From contig NZ_KB891896.1 in the NCBI RefSeq assembly GCF_000373585.1, positions 200,842 to 264,841 of the forward strand: DNA of 64,000 bases. Reading direction: 5' to 3'. Every line of letters begins with the position of its first letter. The first letter of the stretch is position 1. Below are positions 52,920 to 60,895 of the stretch, one piece after another. This DNA is from Streptomyces sp. MspMP-M5 (lineage in GTDB: Bacteria; Actinomycetota; Actinomycetes; Streptomycetales; Streptomycetaceae). The notes below the pieces were generated by a model. That model saw nothing but the letters and a program-made list of their open reading frames with translations, was not told where the DNA came from and ran no database searches. A program made the translations under genes and the position numbers.

Positions 52920-53549
52920 GTGCAGATGACGACTTCGATCCGCCGTGCGCTGCTCGCCGGGACCGCGGCCGCGGTGCTGTTCGCCGGGGCCGGGAGCGCC
53001 GTCGCGGCGCCCGCCGCCGGGGACGTGCGGCCGGCCGCCGGGCCGGTCGGTGCCGGGCCCGCGCTGGCCGGGCAGCTCCGGCCGCTCGCCGCGCTCTCCG
53101 CCGACCGGCTGGCCACCGCCGACCTCGTGGCCGCGGCGAAGTGGGGGACCGGCAGCCCGATCGACGACCCGGCCCGGGAGCGCGAGGTACTGGCCGCGGT
53201 GGCCGCCCAGGCCCGGCAGTTGGGCGCCGACCCGGAGGCGACGGTGCGGATCTTCCGGGACCAGATCGAGGCCAGTAAGCTCGTCCAGCGCGGGCTGCAC
53301 CGGCGCTGGGCGGCGGACCCCGCGCAGGCGCCCACCAACCGACCGGACCTCACCCGGGTCCGAGCGAAGATCAACCGGATCAACGGGGAACTCGTCCGGG
53401 CCATCGCCGCGTCCCCGCAGGCCCGTACGGCGCCGGGCTGCGTGCCGCGGCTGACGGTGTCCGCGCTCCGAGTGGGGCACAAGCGGCACCTGGACCTCCT
53501 GCACGCGGCGGGACTCGCCCGGTCGCTGCGCTCGGTCTGCGGGGGTTAG
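52920..53549 (+). CDS. Secreted chorismate mutase (AroQ-gamma type)
   Basis: This protein of about 209 residues has a signal peptide ending AVAAP and an all-helical AroQ-gamma domain. It contains LAAAKWGTGSPIDDPARERE-like and FRDQIEASKLVQRGLH segments with the conserved arginine, lysine, glutamate and glutamine positions. Two cysteines near the C terminus probably form the disulfide seen in exported forms. It would convert chorismate to prephenate outside the cytoplasm, where its benefit is unclear. Start GTG 52920 or ATG 52926. Confidence 0.87.
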   Translation: MQMTTSIRRALLAGTAAAVLFAGAGSAVAAPAAGDVRPAAGPVGAGPALAGQLRPLAALSADRLATADLVAAAKWGTGSPIDDPAREREVLAAVAAQARQLGADPEATVRIFRDQIEASKLVQRGLHRRWAADPAQAPTNRPDLTRVRAKINRINGELVRAIAASPQARTAPGCVPRLTVSALRVGHKRHLDLLHAAGLARSLRSVCGG

Positions 53550-53719
53550 GGCGCTTCTGACGGATCTCCGCGGCGTCGCGTAACCCGTGCGCGTTCTTCC
53601 TGCGCACAGCCGTATTAGCCGGATGTTAGCGGAGCGGCAGCCCGGCAATAGTGGCCCCGGTCAGAGTGGGGGACGTACCGAGGAGACACCGACCCAGACC
53701 GCCCCGGGGGGACCTGAGA

Positions 53720-54424
53720 ATGAGCTCCAGCAGCACCGTACGCACCGCTCGTCGCCGCACTCTGCGCGTGGCTGCCGCGGCCCTGACGGCAGCCGCCGCC
53801 CTCGGCCTGACCGCCTGCTCCGGCTCGGACGCCGCCGGCGCGAAGCCCGCGGGCCACCCGGCCGCCGTCGCCGAGTCCAGCGGCGCGGGTTCCCCGGCCG
53901 CGGTGCGGGGGTCCGAGTCCCGGGCGGACTCCGGCGCGAAGGGCGTGGCCAAGGCGGGCGCCGCGGGCAAGCGGTCGGGCGGTTCGCACGACGCCGCGAC
54001 CAAGGCGGCCGCCCCGGCCCGTACCCAGACCCTGCCGGACGGCAGCAAGGCCGAGATCTACCGGCTCGGTGCCCAGCACTACCGCGCCAAGATCGTCAGC
54101 CGCGGTGCGGTCCTGGCGACGCTGGAGACGCAGGGGACCGACGCCGGGCTCGACGCCAACGACATGTTCGTCGTGCTCACGTTGGACGGCCAGGTCCACG
54201 CCTGGATGGGCGGCGGACACCAGGGACCGCGCACCTTCAAGGTCGCGGGCGGCTGGACCGTCAAGGTCAGGAAGCTCGGCGAACTGCACTACCGCGCGGA
54301 CATCATCGGCAACGACGACTCGGTGGACGGCACCCTGGAGACGAAGGGGCACGACGCCGGGGGCGTCGCCAACGGCGTGTACATGGTGCTCAGCAACGGC
54401 GGTGTGCTCAGCGCCCACGCGTAA
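53720..54424 (+). CDS. Hypothetical lipoprotein with two repeated beta modules
   Basis: This 234-residue protein has a lipobox LTAC near residue 33, then an alanine, glycine and serine rich linker of about 65 residues. Two similar modules follow: residues about 105-165 (IYRLGAQHYRAKIVSRGAVLATLETQGTDAGLDANDMFVVL) and 175-232 (VRKLGELHYRADIIGNDDSVDGTLETKGHDAGGVANGVYMVL). The internal duplication is plain to see. No family is recognised. It is probably anchored on the cell surface. Confidence 0.78.
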   Translation: MSSSSTVRTARRRTLRVAAAALTAAAALGLTACSGSDAAGAKPAGHPAAVAESSGAGSPAAVRGSESRADSGAKGVAKAGAAGKRSGGSHDAATKAAAPARTQTLPDGSKAEIYRLGAQHYRAKIVSRGAVLATLETQGTDAGLDANDMFVVLTLDGQVHAWMGGGHQGPRTFKVAGGWTVKVRKLGELHYRADIIGNDDSVDGTLETKGHDAGGVANGVYMVLSNGGVLSAHA

Positions 54425-54442
54425 GCGTCCGCCCGGATGCGC

Positions 54443-54474
54443 GGTGGAGCCACCTCCGGCGGGGCGGCTCCACC
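54443..54474. terminator. Terminator between convergent lipoprotein and fadD19-like genes
   Basis: Perfect 9-bp stem GGTGGAGCC / GGCTCCACC with a 14-nt loop, 19 nt after the lipoprotein stop. Confidence 0.65.
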
Positions 54475-54566
54475 GGCGCGGCGGTGGCGGCGTTCGGGTG
54501 ACCCGTCCGCCCGCCCCGCCGGTTCGTCCGGCCGCCGAGCCCGCGTACCGGCCCGTGCCGCCCGCT

Positions 54567-56195
54567 TCACGCCTCGCGTTCTCCCGCCGCCACCGCCTTC
54601 GCCCAGCGGTAGTCCGCCTTGCCGCTGGGCGACCGCTGGATGCGGTCGGTGAAGACGACCTGGCGCGGCACCTTGTAGCCGGCCAGATGGGCCCGGCAGT
54701 GCGTCTGGAGCGTGGCGAGGTCCAACGGACCGGCGTCCGGCCGGAGTTGGACGACGGCGGCGACCCGGCTGCCCCAGCGGTCGTCGGGCACACCGGCCAC
54801 CAGCGCGTCATAGACGTCCGGATGCGCCTTCAGGGCCTGCTCGACCTCCTCCGGGTAGATCTTCTCCCCGCCGGAGTTGATGCACTGCGAGCCGCGGCCC
54901 AGCACCGTGACGATGCCGTCCGCGCCGACGGTGGCCATGTCGCCGAGCAGCACCCACCGGTCGCCGTCCGCCTCGAAGAACGTCTCGGCGGTCTTCACCG
55001 GGTCGTTGTGGTAGCCGAGCGGGACATGGCCGCGCAGCGCCAGCCGGCCCGGCTCGCCGACCGCGGCCGGGTGGTGGGTGGCCGGGTCCACCACCGCGAT
55101 ACGGGAGTTGACCTGGAGGCGGAAGCCCCGGTTCGGGCCCGCGTCGGCCGTGGCGGTGCCGTTGAAACCGGACTCCGAGGAGCCGAAGTTGTTCAGCAGC
55201 ACCGCGTTCGGCACCAGCGCGCCGAACTGGGCGCGGACGGTGTCGGAGAGCACCGCCCCGGAGCTGCTGACGCTGAAGAGGGACGAGCAGTCGGTCCCCT
55301 TGAGCGGCCCGGCCAGCGCGTCCACCAACGGCCGCAGCATCGCGTCGCCCACCAGGGAGACGCTGGTGACCCGCTCCCGCTCGATGGTGCGCAGCACTTC
55401 CTCCGGCACGAACTTGCGGTGCACGACGACCTTCTGGCCGAAGTGGAAGCCGATGAACGCGGTGAGCATCGAGGTGCCGTGCATCAGCGGCGGCGTCGGG
55501 AAGAACACCAGGCCCTCGCCGCCGGCCGCGACCCGCTCGGCCAGTTCCTGGGGGCGGCCGACCGGCTCGCCGGTGGGGGCGCCGCCGCCCATCCCGGAGA
55601 AGAAGATGTCCTCGTGCCGCCACACCACGCCCTTGGGCATGCCGGTGGTCCCGCCGGTGTAGATGACGATCCGGTCGTCGGCGGAGCGCGGCCCGAAGCC
55701 GCGGTCGGGGGAGCCGGCCGCCGCGGCCGCCGCCAGCGGCACCGGCGCGAGCGACGGCTCGGCGGCGCCGGCGGGCGGTGCGCCGACCCGTATCAGGTGC
55801 CGCAGCCTCGGCGCGCGCGGCAGCGCCCCGGCGACCCGGTCGGTGAACTCCGCGTCGAAGACCAGCGCCACCAGGCCGGCGTCCCGGTAGAGGTAGGTCA
55901 ACTCCTCCTCTACATAACGGTAGTTGACGTTGACCGGGACGGCGCGGATCTTCAGGCAGGCGTAGACGGACTGGAGGTACTCGACGCCGTTGTAGAGGTG
56001 CAGTCCGACGTGTTCGCCGGGGCCGATGCCCTGGTCGGCGAGGTGGTGGGCCAGCCGGTTGGCGGCCCGGTCCAGCTCCGCGTAGGTCAGCCGCCGCTCC
56101 GCGCCGGTGCCCGGATGGTCGAGGTGTACCAGTGCCTCGCGGCCGGGGACGGTGTCGACGATCGACTCGAAGAGGTCGGCGAGGTTGTACTCCAT
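54567..56195 (-). CDS. Acyl-CoA synthetase, FadD19-like
   Basis: This 542-residue ANL ligase starts MEYNLADLFESIVDTVPGREALVH, characteristic of the FadD17/FadD19 steroid side-chain CoA ligases (548 residues in M. tuberculosis). Motifs are YTGGTTGMPKGVVWRHED, NNFGSSESGF, GDMATVGADGIVTVLGRGSQCINSGGEKIYPEE and RSPSGKADYRW. The expected substrate is a C24-C27 steroid carboxylate or branched acid. The ATG at 56195 has GGAGGAG 3 nt upstream. It is divergent from the enoyl-CoA hydratase, and both share a KstR-like operator region. Confidence 0.9.
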   Translation of the reverse strand: MEYNLADLFESIVDTVPGREALVHLDHPGTGAERRLTYAELDRAANRLAHHLADQGIGPGEHVGLHLYNGVEYLQSVYACLKIRAVPVNVNYRYVEEELTYLYRDAGLVALVFDAEFTDRVAGALPRAPRLRHLIRVGAPPAGAAEPSLAPVPLAAAAAAGSPDRGFGPRSADDRIVIYTGGTTGMPKGVVWRHEDIFFSGMGGGAPTGEPVGRPQELAERVAAGGEGLVFFPTPPLMHGTSMLTAFIGFHFGQKVVVHRKFVPEEVLRTIERERVTSVSLVGDAMLRPLVDALAGPLKGTDCSSLFSVSSSGAVLSDTVRAQFGALVPNAVLLNNFGSSESGFNGTATADAGPNRGFRLQVNSRIAVVDPATHHPAAVGEPGRLALRGHVPLGYHNDPVKTAETFFEADGDRWVLLGDMATVGADGIVTVLGRGSQCINSGGEKIYPEEVEQALKAHPDVYDALVAGVPDDRWGSRVAAVVQLRPDAGPLDLATLQTHCRAHLAGYKVPRQVVFTDRIQRSPSGKADYRWAKAVAAGEREA

Positions 56196-56278
56196 GGCTC
56201 CTCCAGACCGTGCGGGCGTCGGCTGGGCGTCATTAGAGCGCCGCCGCGGAACGCAGGGAAGGGGCCCGGACAAGAAAT

Positions 56279-56293
56279 CTGACTATGCGTCAG
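56279..56293. promoter_or_regulatory. TGACG-N3-CGTCA palindrome, site 6 (one mismatch)
   Basis: CTGACTATGCGTCAG, inside TCTGACTATGCGTCAGA followed by AAAA, in the promoter between the divergent fadD19-like and echA19-like genes. Very close in form to the site at 45142. Confidence 0.55.
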
Positions 56294-56321
56294 AAAAGCC
56301 TTGAACTCGCCGGGCGGCTAC

Positions 56322-56335
56322 TGCAACCTGTTCTA
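56322..56335. promoter_or_regulatory. KstR-like operator upstream of enoyl-CoA hydratase
   Basis: TGCAACCTGTTCTA matches TnnAACnnGTTnnA at all fixed positions. It is 22 nt before the enoyl-CoA hydratase start and 126 nt from the divergent synthetase. With the site at 37734 it links the two parts of the catabolic region. Confidence 0.7.
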
Positions 56336-56357
56336 CGTCGTGAGACGGGAGGACGGA

Positions 56358-57203
56358 ATGGGCGGGACCGAACACGCCGCGACCGCACCGGCTCGGCCGG
56401 AGGACGCGGCCACCGAACACCTCACCGTGACGCGCACCGGCGCGACACTGGTGCTCACCCTCAACCGGCCGGAGGCGAAGAACGCGCTGTCGCTGCCGAT
56501 GCTGGTCGGCCTCCACGACGGCTGGCTCGCCGCCGACGCCGACGACGGCATCCGGTCGATCGTGCTGACCGGCGCCGGCGGCTCCTTCTGCGCCGGCATG
56601 GACCTCAAGGCGCTGGCCGGCGGCGGCCTGGCCGGCGACGCGTACCGGGACCGGCTGCGGGCCGACCCCGATCTGCACTGGAAGGCGATGCTGCGCCACC
56701 ACCGCCCGCGCAAACCGGTGATCGCCGCCGTCGAGGGCCACTGCGTCGCCGGCGGCACCGAGATCCTCCAGGGCACCGACATCCGGGTCGCCGGCGAGAG
56801 CGCCACCTTCGGGCTCTACGAGGTCCGGCGCGGGCTGTTCCCGATCGGCGGCTCCACCGTCCGGCTGGCCCGCCAGATTCCCCGCACCCACGCCCTGGAG
56901 ATGCTGCTCACCGGCCGCCCCTATCCGGCGCCCGAGGCCGCCCGGATCGGCCTGATCGGCCATGTCGTCCCCGACGGCACCGCGCTGGAGGCGGCCCTGG
57001 AGATCGCCGAACGGATCAACGCCTGCGGCCCGCTCGCCGTCGAGGCGGTCAAGGCGTCCGTCTACGAGACCGCCGGGATGACCGAGGCCGACGGGCTCGC
57101 CGCCGAACTCGCCCGCGGCTGGCCGGTCTTCGACACCGCCGACGCCAAGGAGGGCTCCCGCGCCTTCGCCGAGAAGCGCCCACCGGTCTTCCGGCGCGCC
57201 TGA
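56358..57203 (+). CDS. Enoyl-CoA hydratase, EchA19-like
   Basis: This 281-residue crotonase-fold protein has TLNRPEAKNALS, the oxyanion segment GSFCAGMDLKAL and the second, EGHCVAGGTEILQGTDIRVA; one catalytic glutamate is in the region GLYEVRRGL. It would hydrate an enoyl-CoA intermediate of side-chain beta-oxidation. The ATG at 56358 follows GGGAGGA. It is the first gene of a tight operon with the DUF35 and the two thiolase-like genes. Confidence 0.9.
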   Translation: MGGTEHAATAPARPEDAATEHLTVTRTGATLVLTLNRPEAKNALSLPMLVGLHDGWLAADADDGIRSIVLTGAGGSFCAGMDLKALAGGGLAGDAYRDRLRADPDLHWKAMLRHHRPRKPVIAAVEGHCVAGGTEILQGTDIRVAGESATFGLYEVRRGLFPIGGSTVRLARQIPRTHALEMLLTGRPYPAPEAARIGLIGHVVPDGTALEAALEIAERINACGPLAVEAVKASVYETAGMTEADGLAAELARGWPVFDTADAKEGSRAFAEKRPPVFRRA

Positions 57204-57227
57204 CCCGATCCGACCGAGGAGTCCCCC

Positions 57228-58310
57228 ATGTCAGAGGTCCTCACCGCGCCGCTCGTCGTGGAATTCCCCTTCACCCGCTCGCTCGGCCCGGTCCAGAGCG
57301 CCTTCCTCACCGGACTGCGCGAACGCACCGTCCTCGGGGTCCGGGCCCGCGACGGCCGGGTGGTGGTGCCGCCCGTCGAGTACGACCCGGTCACCGCCGA
57401 CGAACTGCGCGACCTGGTCGAGGTCGCCCCGGCCGGCACCGTCACCAGCTGGGCCTGGAACCCGTCCCCGCGCCGCGGCCAGCCGCTGGCCACGCCGTTC
57501 GCCTGGGTCCTGGTGCGGCTCGACGGCGCCGACACCGCCCTGCTGCACGCCCTCGACGCCCCCGGCCCGGACACGGTGCGCACCGGCATGCGCGTCCGGA
57601 TCCGCTGGGCCGCCGAACGCACCGGCGCCATCGGGGACATCGCCTGCTTCGAGCCCGCGCGGGAGGGGGCGGGGGAGCCCGCCGAGGCGGCGGCGGGGGA
57701 GGGGGCGGGGGCACCTAGGGTGGGGGCGAACGGATCCCGTAGGGGTGACGAGGCCCCCCTGCGGGGCCACAACGCGGACGGGCGGGGGGATATTCCCGCA
57801 GGGACCGCTTTCTACCAACCACGCCCGCACAGCGGTCAGTTCGCCGAGCCGGTCACCGGGATCGTCGCGCCGGCCCGGCTCGACTACATCTACGCGCCCG
57901 GCCGCACCCAGTCCCGCTACATCCAGGGACTCGCCGAGCGGCGGACCCTCGGCGAGCGCTGCCCGGCCTGCCGCAAGGTGTACGTCCCGCCCCGTGGCGC
58001 CTGCCCCACCTGCGGGGTGGCCACCGCCGAACAGGTCGAGGTCGGCCCCCGCGGCACCGTCACCACCTTCTGCATCGTCAACATCAAGGCCCGCAACCTC
58101 GACATCGAGGTGCCCTACGTCTACGCCCATATCGCCCTGGACGGCGCCGATCTGGCGCTGCACGCCCGGATCGGCGGCATCCCCTACGACGAGGTGCGGA
58201 TGGGGCTGCGGGTGGAGCCCGTCTGGACCGAGGGTGCGCGGTACCCCGACCACTACCGCCCCACCGGCGAGCCCGACGCCGACTACGACAGCTACAAGGA
58301 GCTGATCTGA
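57228..58310 (+). CDS. Tandem DUF35/OB-fold acyl-CoA binding protein with unusual linker
   Basis: This 360-residue protein has two DUF35 units. The C-terminal one (about 215-345) has the zinc ribbon CPAC...CPTC and an OB fold (PRGTVTTFCIVNIKA). The N-terminal one (about 15-145) has an OB fold but no cysteines in its ribbon position. Between them, residues about 147-200 are a glycine and alanine rich linker from G-rich, hairpin-containing DNA. DUF35 proteins (Rv3521 in M. tuberculosis) pair with lipid-transfer thiolases or aldolases, and the next gene overlaps by TGATG, so it likely forms a complex with it. Confidence 0.88.
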   Translation: MSEVLTAPLVVEFPFTRSLGPVQSAFLTGLRERTVLGVRARDGRVVVPPVEYDPVTADELRDLVEVAPAGTVTSWAWNPSPRRGQPLATPFAWVLVRLDGADTALLHALDAPGPDTVRTGMRVRIRWAAERTGAIGDIACFEPAREGAGEPAEAAAGEGAGAPRVGANGSRRGDEAPLRGHNADGRGDIPAGTAFYQPRPHSGQFAEPVTGIVAPARLDYIYAPGRTQSRYIQGLAERRTLGERCPACRKVYVPPRGACPTCGVATAEQVEVGPRGTVTTFCIVNIKARNLDIEVPYVYAHIALDGADLALHARIGGIPYDEVRMGLRVEPVWTEGARYPDHYRPTGEPDADYDSYKELI

Positions 58311-59356
58311 TGCCCGAGCCAGTGCGCGGCCCGGTGCGCGAGGTCGCCATCGTCGCCTTCGGGCAGAGCGAGCACGTCCCGGACAGCGCCGAGACCTCCG
58401 AGGTCGAGATGCTGATGCCGGTGCTGCACGACGTCCTCGCACAGACCGGACTGGAAGCCCGGGACATCGGCTTCACCTGCTCCGGCTCCTCCGACTACCT
58501 CGCCGGCCGCGCCTTCTCCTTCACCATGGCGCTGGACGGCGTCGGGGCCTGGCCGCCGATCTCCGAGTCCCACGTCGAGATGGACGGCGCCTGGGCGCTG
58601 TACGAAGCCTGGGTCAAGCTCCTCACCGGCGAGGCCGACACCGCGCTGGTCTACGCGTACGGCAAGTCCTCGCCCGGCGACCTCCGCGAGGTCCTCACCC
58701 GCCAGCTCGACCCGTACTACGTCGCCCCGCTCTGGCCCGACTCCGTGGCGCTCGCCGCCCTCCAGGCCCAGGCCCTGCTCGAGGCCGGCCTCACCGACGC
58801 CCGCGAACTGGCCGGAATCGGCGCCCGCAGCCGGGGCGGCGCGGACACCGGCCCCGGCCGGCAGGTCGTCGGACCGCTGCGCACCGGCGACTGCCCGCCG
58901 GTCGTCGACGGCGCCGCCGCGGTGATCCTCGCCGCCGGCGACACCGCCCGCCGCCTCACCGACCGCCCCGCCTGGATCCGCGGCCTGGACCACCGCATCG
59001 AGGCGCACGGCTTGGGCGTCCGCGACCTGACCGACTCGCCCTCGACCCGGCTCGCCGCCGAACGCGCCGGGGCCTTCGACGCGCCCGCCGACCTCGCCGA
59101 GCTGCACGCCCCGTTCACCTCCCAGGAAGTCGTCCTGCGCCGTGCGTTGCGCCTCGACGCACCCGGCTGCACGGTCCGCATCAACCCGTCCGGCGGCGCG
59201 CTGGCCGCCAACCCCGTGATGGCCGCCGGGCTGATCCGCCTCGGCGAGGCCGCCGCCGCCATCCGGCGCGGCGACGCGCACCGCGCCCTGGCGCACGCCA
59301 CCTCGGGGCCGTGCCTGCAGCAGAACCTGGTCGCCGTCCTGGAGGGGGAGCGATGA
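58310..59356 (+). CDS. Lipid-transfer-protein-type thiolase, Ltp4-like
   Basis: This 348-residue thiolase-fold protein starts VREVAIVAFGQSEHVP. It has a C-terminal NPSGGALAANPVMAAGLIRLGEAA and ends GPCLQQNLVAVLE. The length matches mycobacterial Ltp4 (about 354) and the gene order matches Rv3522. Members act as thiolases or retro-aldolases that shorten the steroid side chain. The classical nucleophilic cysteine position is not obvious, so the chemistry could be aldolytic and dependent on the DUF35 partner. The start overlaps the DUF35 stop. Confidence 0.87.
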   Translation: MPEPVRGPVREVAIVAFGQSEHVPDSAETSEVEMLMPVLHDVLAQTGLEARDIGFTCSGSSDYLAGRAFSFTMALDGVGAWPPISESHVEMDGAWALYEAWVKLLTGEADTALVYAYGKSSPGDLREVLTRQLDPYYVAPLWPDSVALAALQAQALLEAGLTDARELAGIGARSRGGADTGPGRQVVGPLRTGDCPPVVDGAAAVILAAGDTARRLTDRPAWIRGLDHRIEAHGLGVRDLTDSPSTRLAAERAGAFDAPADLAELHAPFTSQEVVLRRALRLDAPGCTVRINPSGGALAANPVMAAGLIRLGEAAAAIRRGDAHRALAHATSGPCLQQNLVAVLEGER

Positions 59357-60534
59357 GCAACGCAGCGACCGCGAAGGAGCCGGTGGCCGTCGTCGGCATC
59401 GGCCAGACCAAGCACGTCGCCGCCCGGCGCGACGTCTCGATCGCCGGACTCGTCCGGGAAGCGGCCCGACGCGCCCTGGACGACGCCGAGTTGAACTGGT
59501 CCGACATCGACGCGGTCGTCATCGGCAAGGCCCCCGACTTCTTCGAGGGCGTGATGATGCCGGAGCTGTACCTCGCGGACGCGCTGGGCGCCGTCGGCAA
59601 ACCGATGCTGCGGGTGCACACCGCCGGCTCGGTCGGCGGCTCCACCGCCCTGGTCGCGGCCAACCTCGTCGCCGCCCGGGTGCACGGCACCGTCCTCACC
59701 CTCGCCTTCGAGAAGCAGTCCGAGTCCAACGCGATGTGGGGCCTGTCGCTGCCGGTCCCCTTCCAGCAGCCGCTGCTGGCCGGCGCCGGCGGCTTCTTCG
59801 CCCCGCACGTCCGCGCCTACATACGGCGCACCGGCGCCCCCGACACCATCGGCTCCCTCGTCGCCTACAAGGACCGCCGCAACGCCCTGAAGAACCCCTA
59901 CGCCCACCTCCACGAGCACGACCTCACCCTGGAGAAGGTCCAGTCCTCGCCGATGCTCTGGGACCCGATCCGCTACTCCGAGACCTGCCCCTCCTCCGAC
60001 GGCGCCTGCGCCATGGTCCTCACCGACCGGGCCGGCGCCGCCCGCGCCCCGCACCCGCCGGCCTGGGTGCACGGCGGAGCCATGCGCAGCGAACCCACCC
60101 TCTTCGCCGGCAAGGACTTCGTCTCCCCGCTCGCGGGCAAGGAGTGTGCGGCCGACGTCTACCGCCAGGCCGGGATCACCGACCCGCGCCGCCAGATCGA
60201 CGCCGTCGAGATGTACGTCCCGTTCTCCTGGTACGAGCCGATGTGGCTGGAGAACCTGGGCTTCGCCGCGGAGGGCGAGGGCTGGAAGCTCACCGAGTCC
60301 GGGGTCACCGAACTCGACGGCGACCTGCCCGTCAACCCCTCCGGCGGAGTGCTCTCCACCAACCCCATCGGCGCCTCCGGAATGATCCGCTTCGCCGAGG
60401 CCGCCCTCCAGGTGCGCGGCCGGGCCGGCGAGCACCAAGTGTCCGGCGCCCGGCGGGCGTTGGGGCACGCCTACGGGGGCGGCGCGCAGTTCTTCTCGAT
60501 GTGGCTGGTGGGCTCCGAGGCCCCCACCGGCTGA
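59353..60534 (+). CDS. Lipid-transfer-protein-type thiolase, Ltp3-like
   Basis: This 393-residue thiolase has VAVVGIGQTKHVA at the start, RVHTAGSVGGSTALVAA (thiolase nucleophile region, but with Ser/Gly where degradative thiolases have Cys), ETCPSSDGACAMVL and NPSGGVLSTNPIGASGMIRFAEAA. It ends in GHAYGGGAQFFSMWL. Size and position match Ltp3 (about 394 residues). The ATG overlaps the previous TGA (ATGA). It probably forms a heteromer with the Ltp4-like protein. The missing cysteine suggests aldolase-type chemistry. Confidence 0.87.
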   Translation: MSNAATAKEPVAVVGIGQTKHVAARRDVSIAGLVREAARRALDDAELNWSDIDAVVIGKAPDFFEGVMMPELYLADALGAVGKPMLRVHTAGSVGGSTALVAANLVAARVHGTVLTLAFEKQSESNAMWGLSLPVPFQQPLLAGAGGFFAPHVRAYIRRTGAPDTIGSLVAYKDRRNALKNPYAHLHEHDLTLEKVQSSPMLWDPIRYSETCPSSDGACAMVLTDRAGAARAPHPPAWVHGGAMRSEPTLFAGKDFVSPLAGKECAADVYRQAGITDPRRQIDAVEMYVPFSWYEPMWLENLGFAAEGEGWKLTESGVTELDGDLPVNPSGGVLSTNPIGASGMIRFAEAALQVRGRAGEHQVSGARRALGHAYGGGAQFFSMWLVGSEAPTG

Positions 60535-60621
60535 CCCCCCGGCGCCCGCCGGACGTCCTCTGTCCGTCCCCGGGCCCAGTCGTTACCCTGGCCACGGACG
60601 ACGAGCGGGAGGAGTGGATAG

Positions 60622-60864
60622 GTGGCCGACAGCATCATCGACCAGCGGCTGGCAGGCGGGCCCAGGCCCGAACTCGACCTGGCCGGCGCCGAGTGGCAGA
60701 CGAGCACCCGCGGTGTGGGCGGCGACGTCCAGATCGCCTTCGTCGAGGGCTACGTGGCGATGCGCAACGGCCGCAGCCCGGAGATACCGGCGCTGATCTT
60801 CACCCCCGCCGAGTGGCGCGGCTTCGTCCTGGGCGCCCGCGCCGGCGAGTTCGACCTGACCTGA
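60622..60864 (+). CDS. DUF397 protein
   Basis: This 80-residue protein is DUF397-like, with the diagnostic WQTSTRG start and FTPAEWRGFVLGARAGEFDL end. DUF397 proteins usually sit next to an XRE-family helix-turn-helix gene, which they counteract in Streptomyces development and antibiotic regulation. No such partner is adjacent here. The GTG start has GGGAGGAG upstream. Confidence 0.9.
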   Translation: MADSIIDQRLAGGPRPELDLAGAEWQTSTRGVGGDVQIAFVEGYVAMRNGRSPEIPALIFTPAEWRGFVLGARAGEFDLT

Positions 60865-60895
60865 TCGATCCGGCCCCGGCCGGCGGGGGAGCGGG

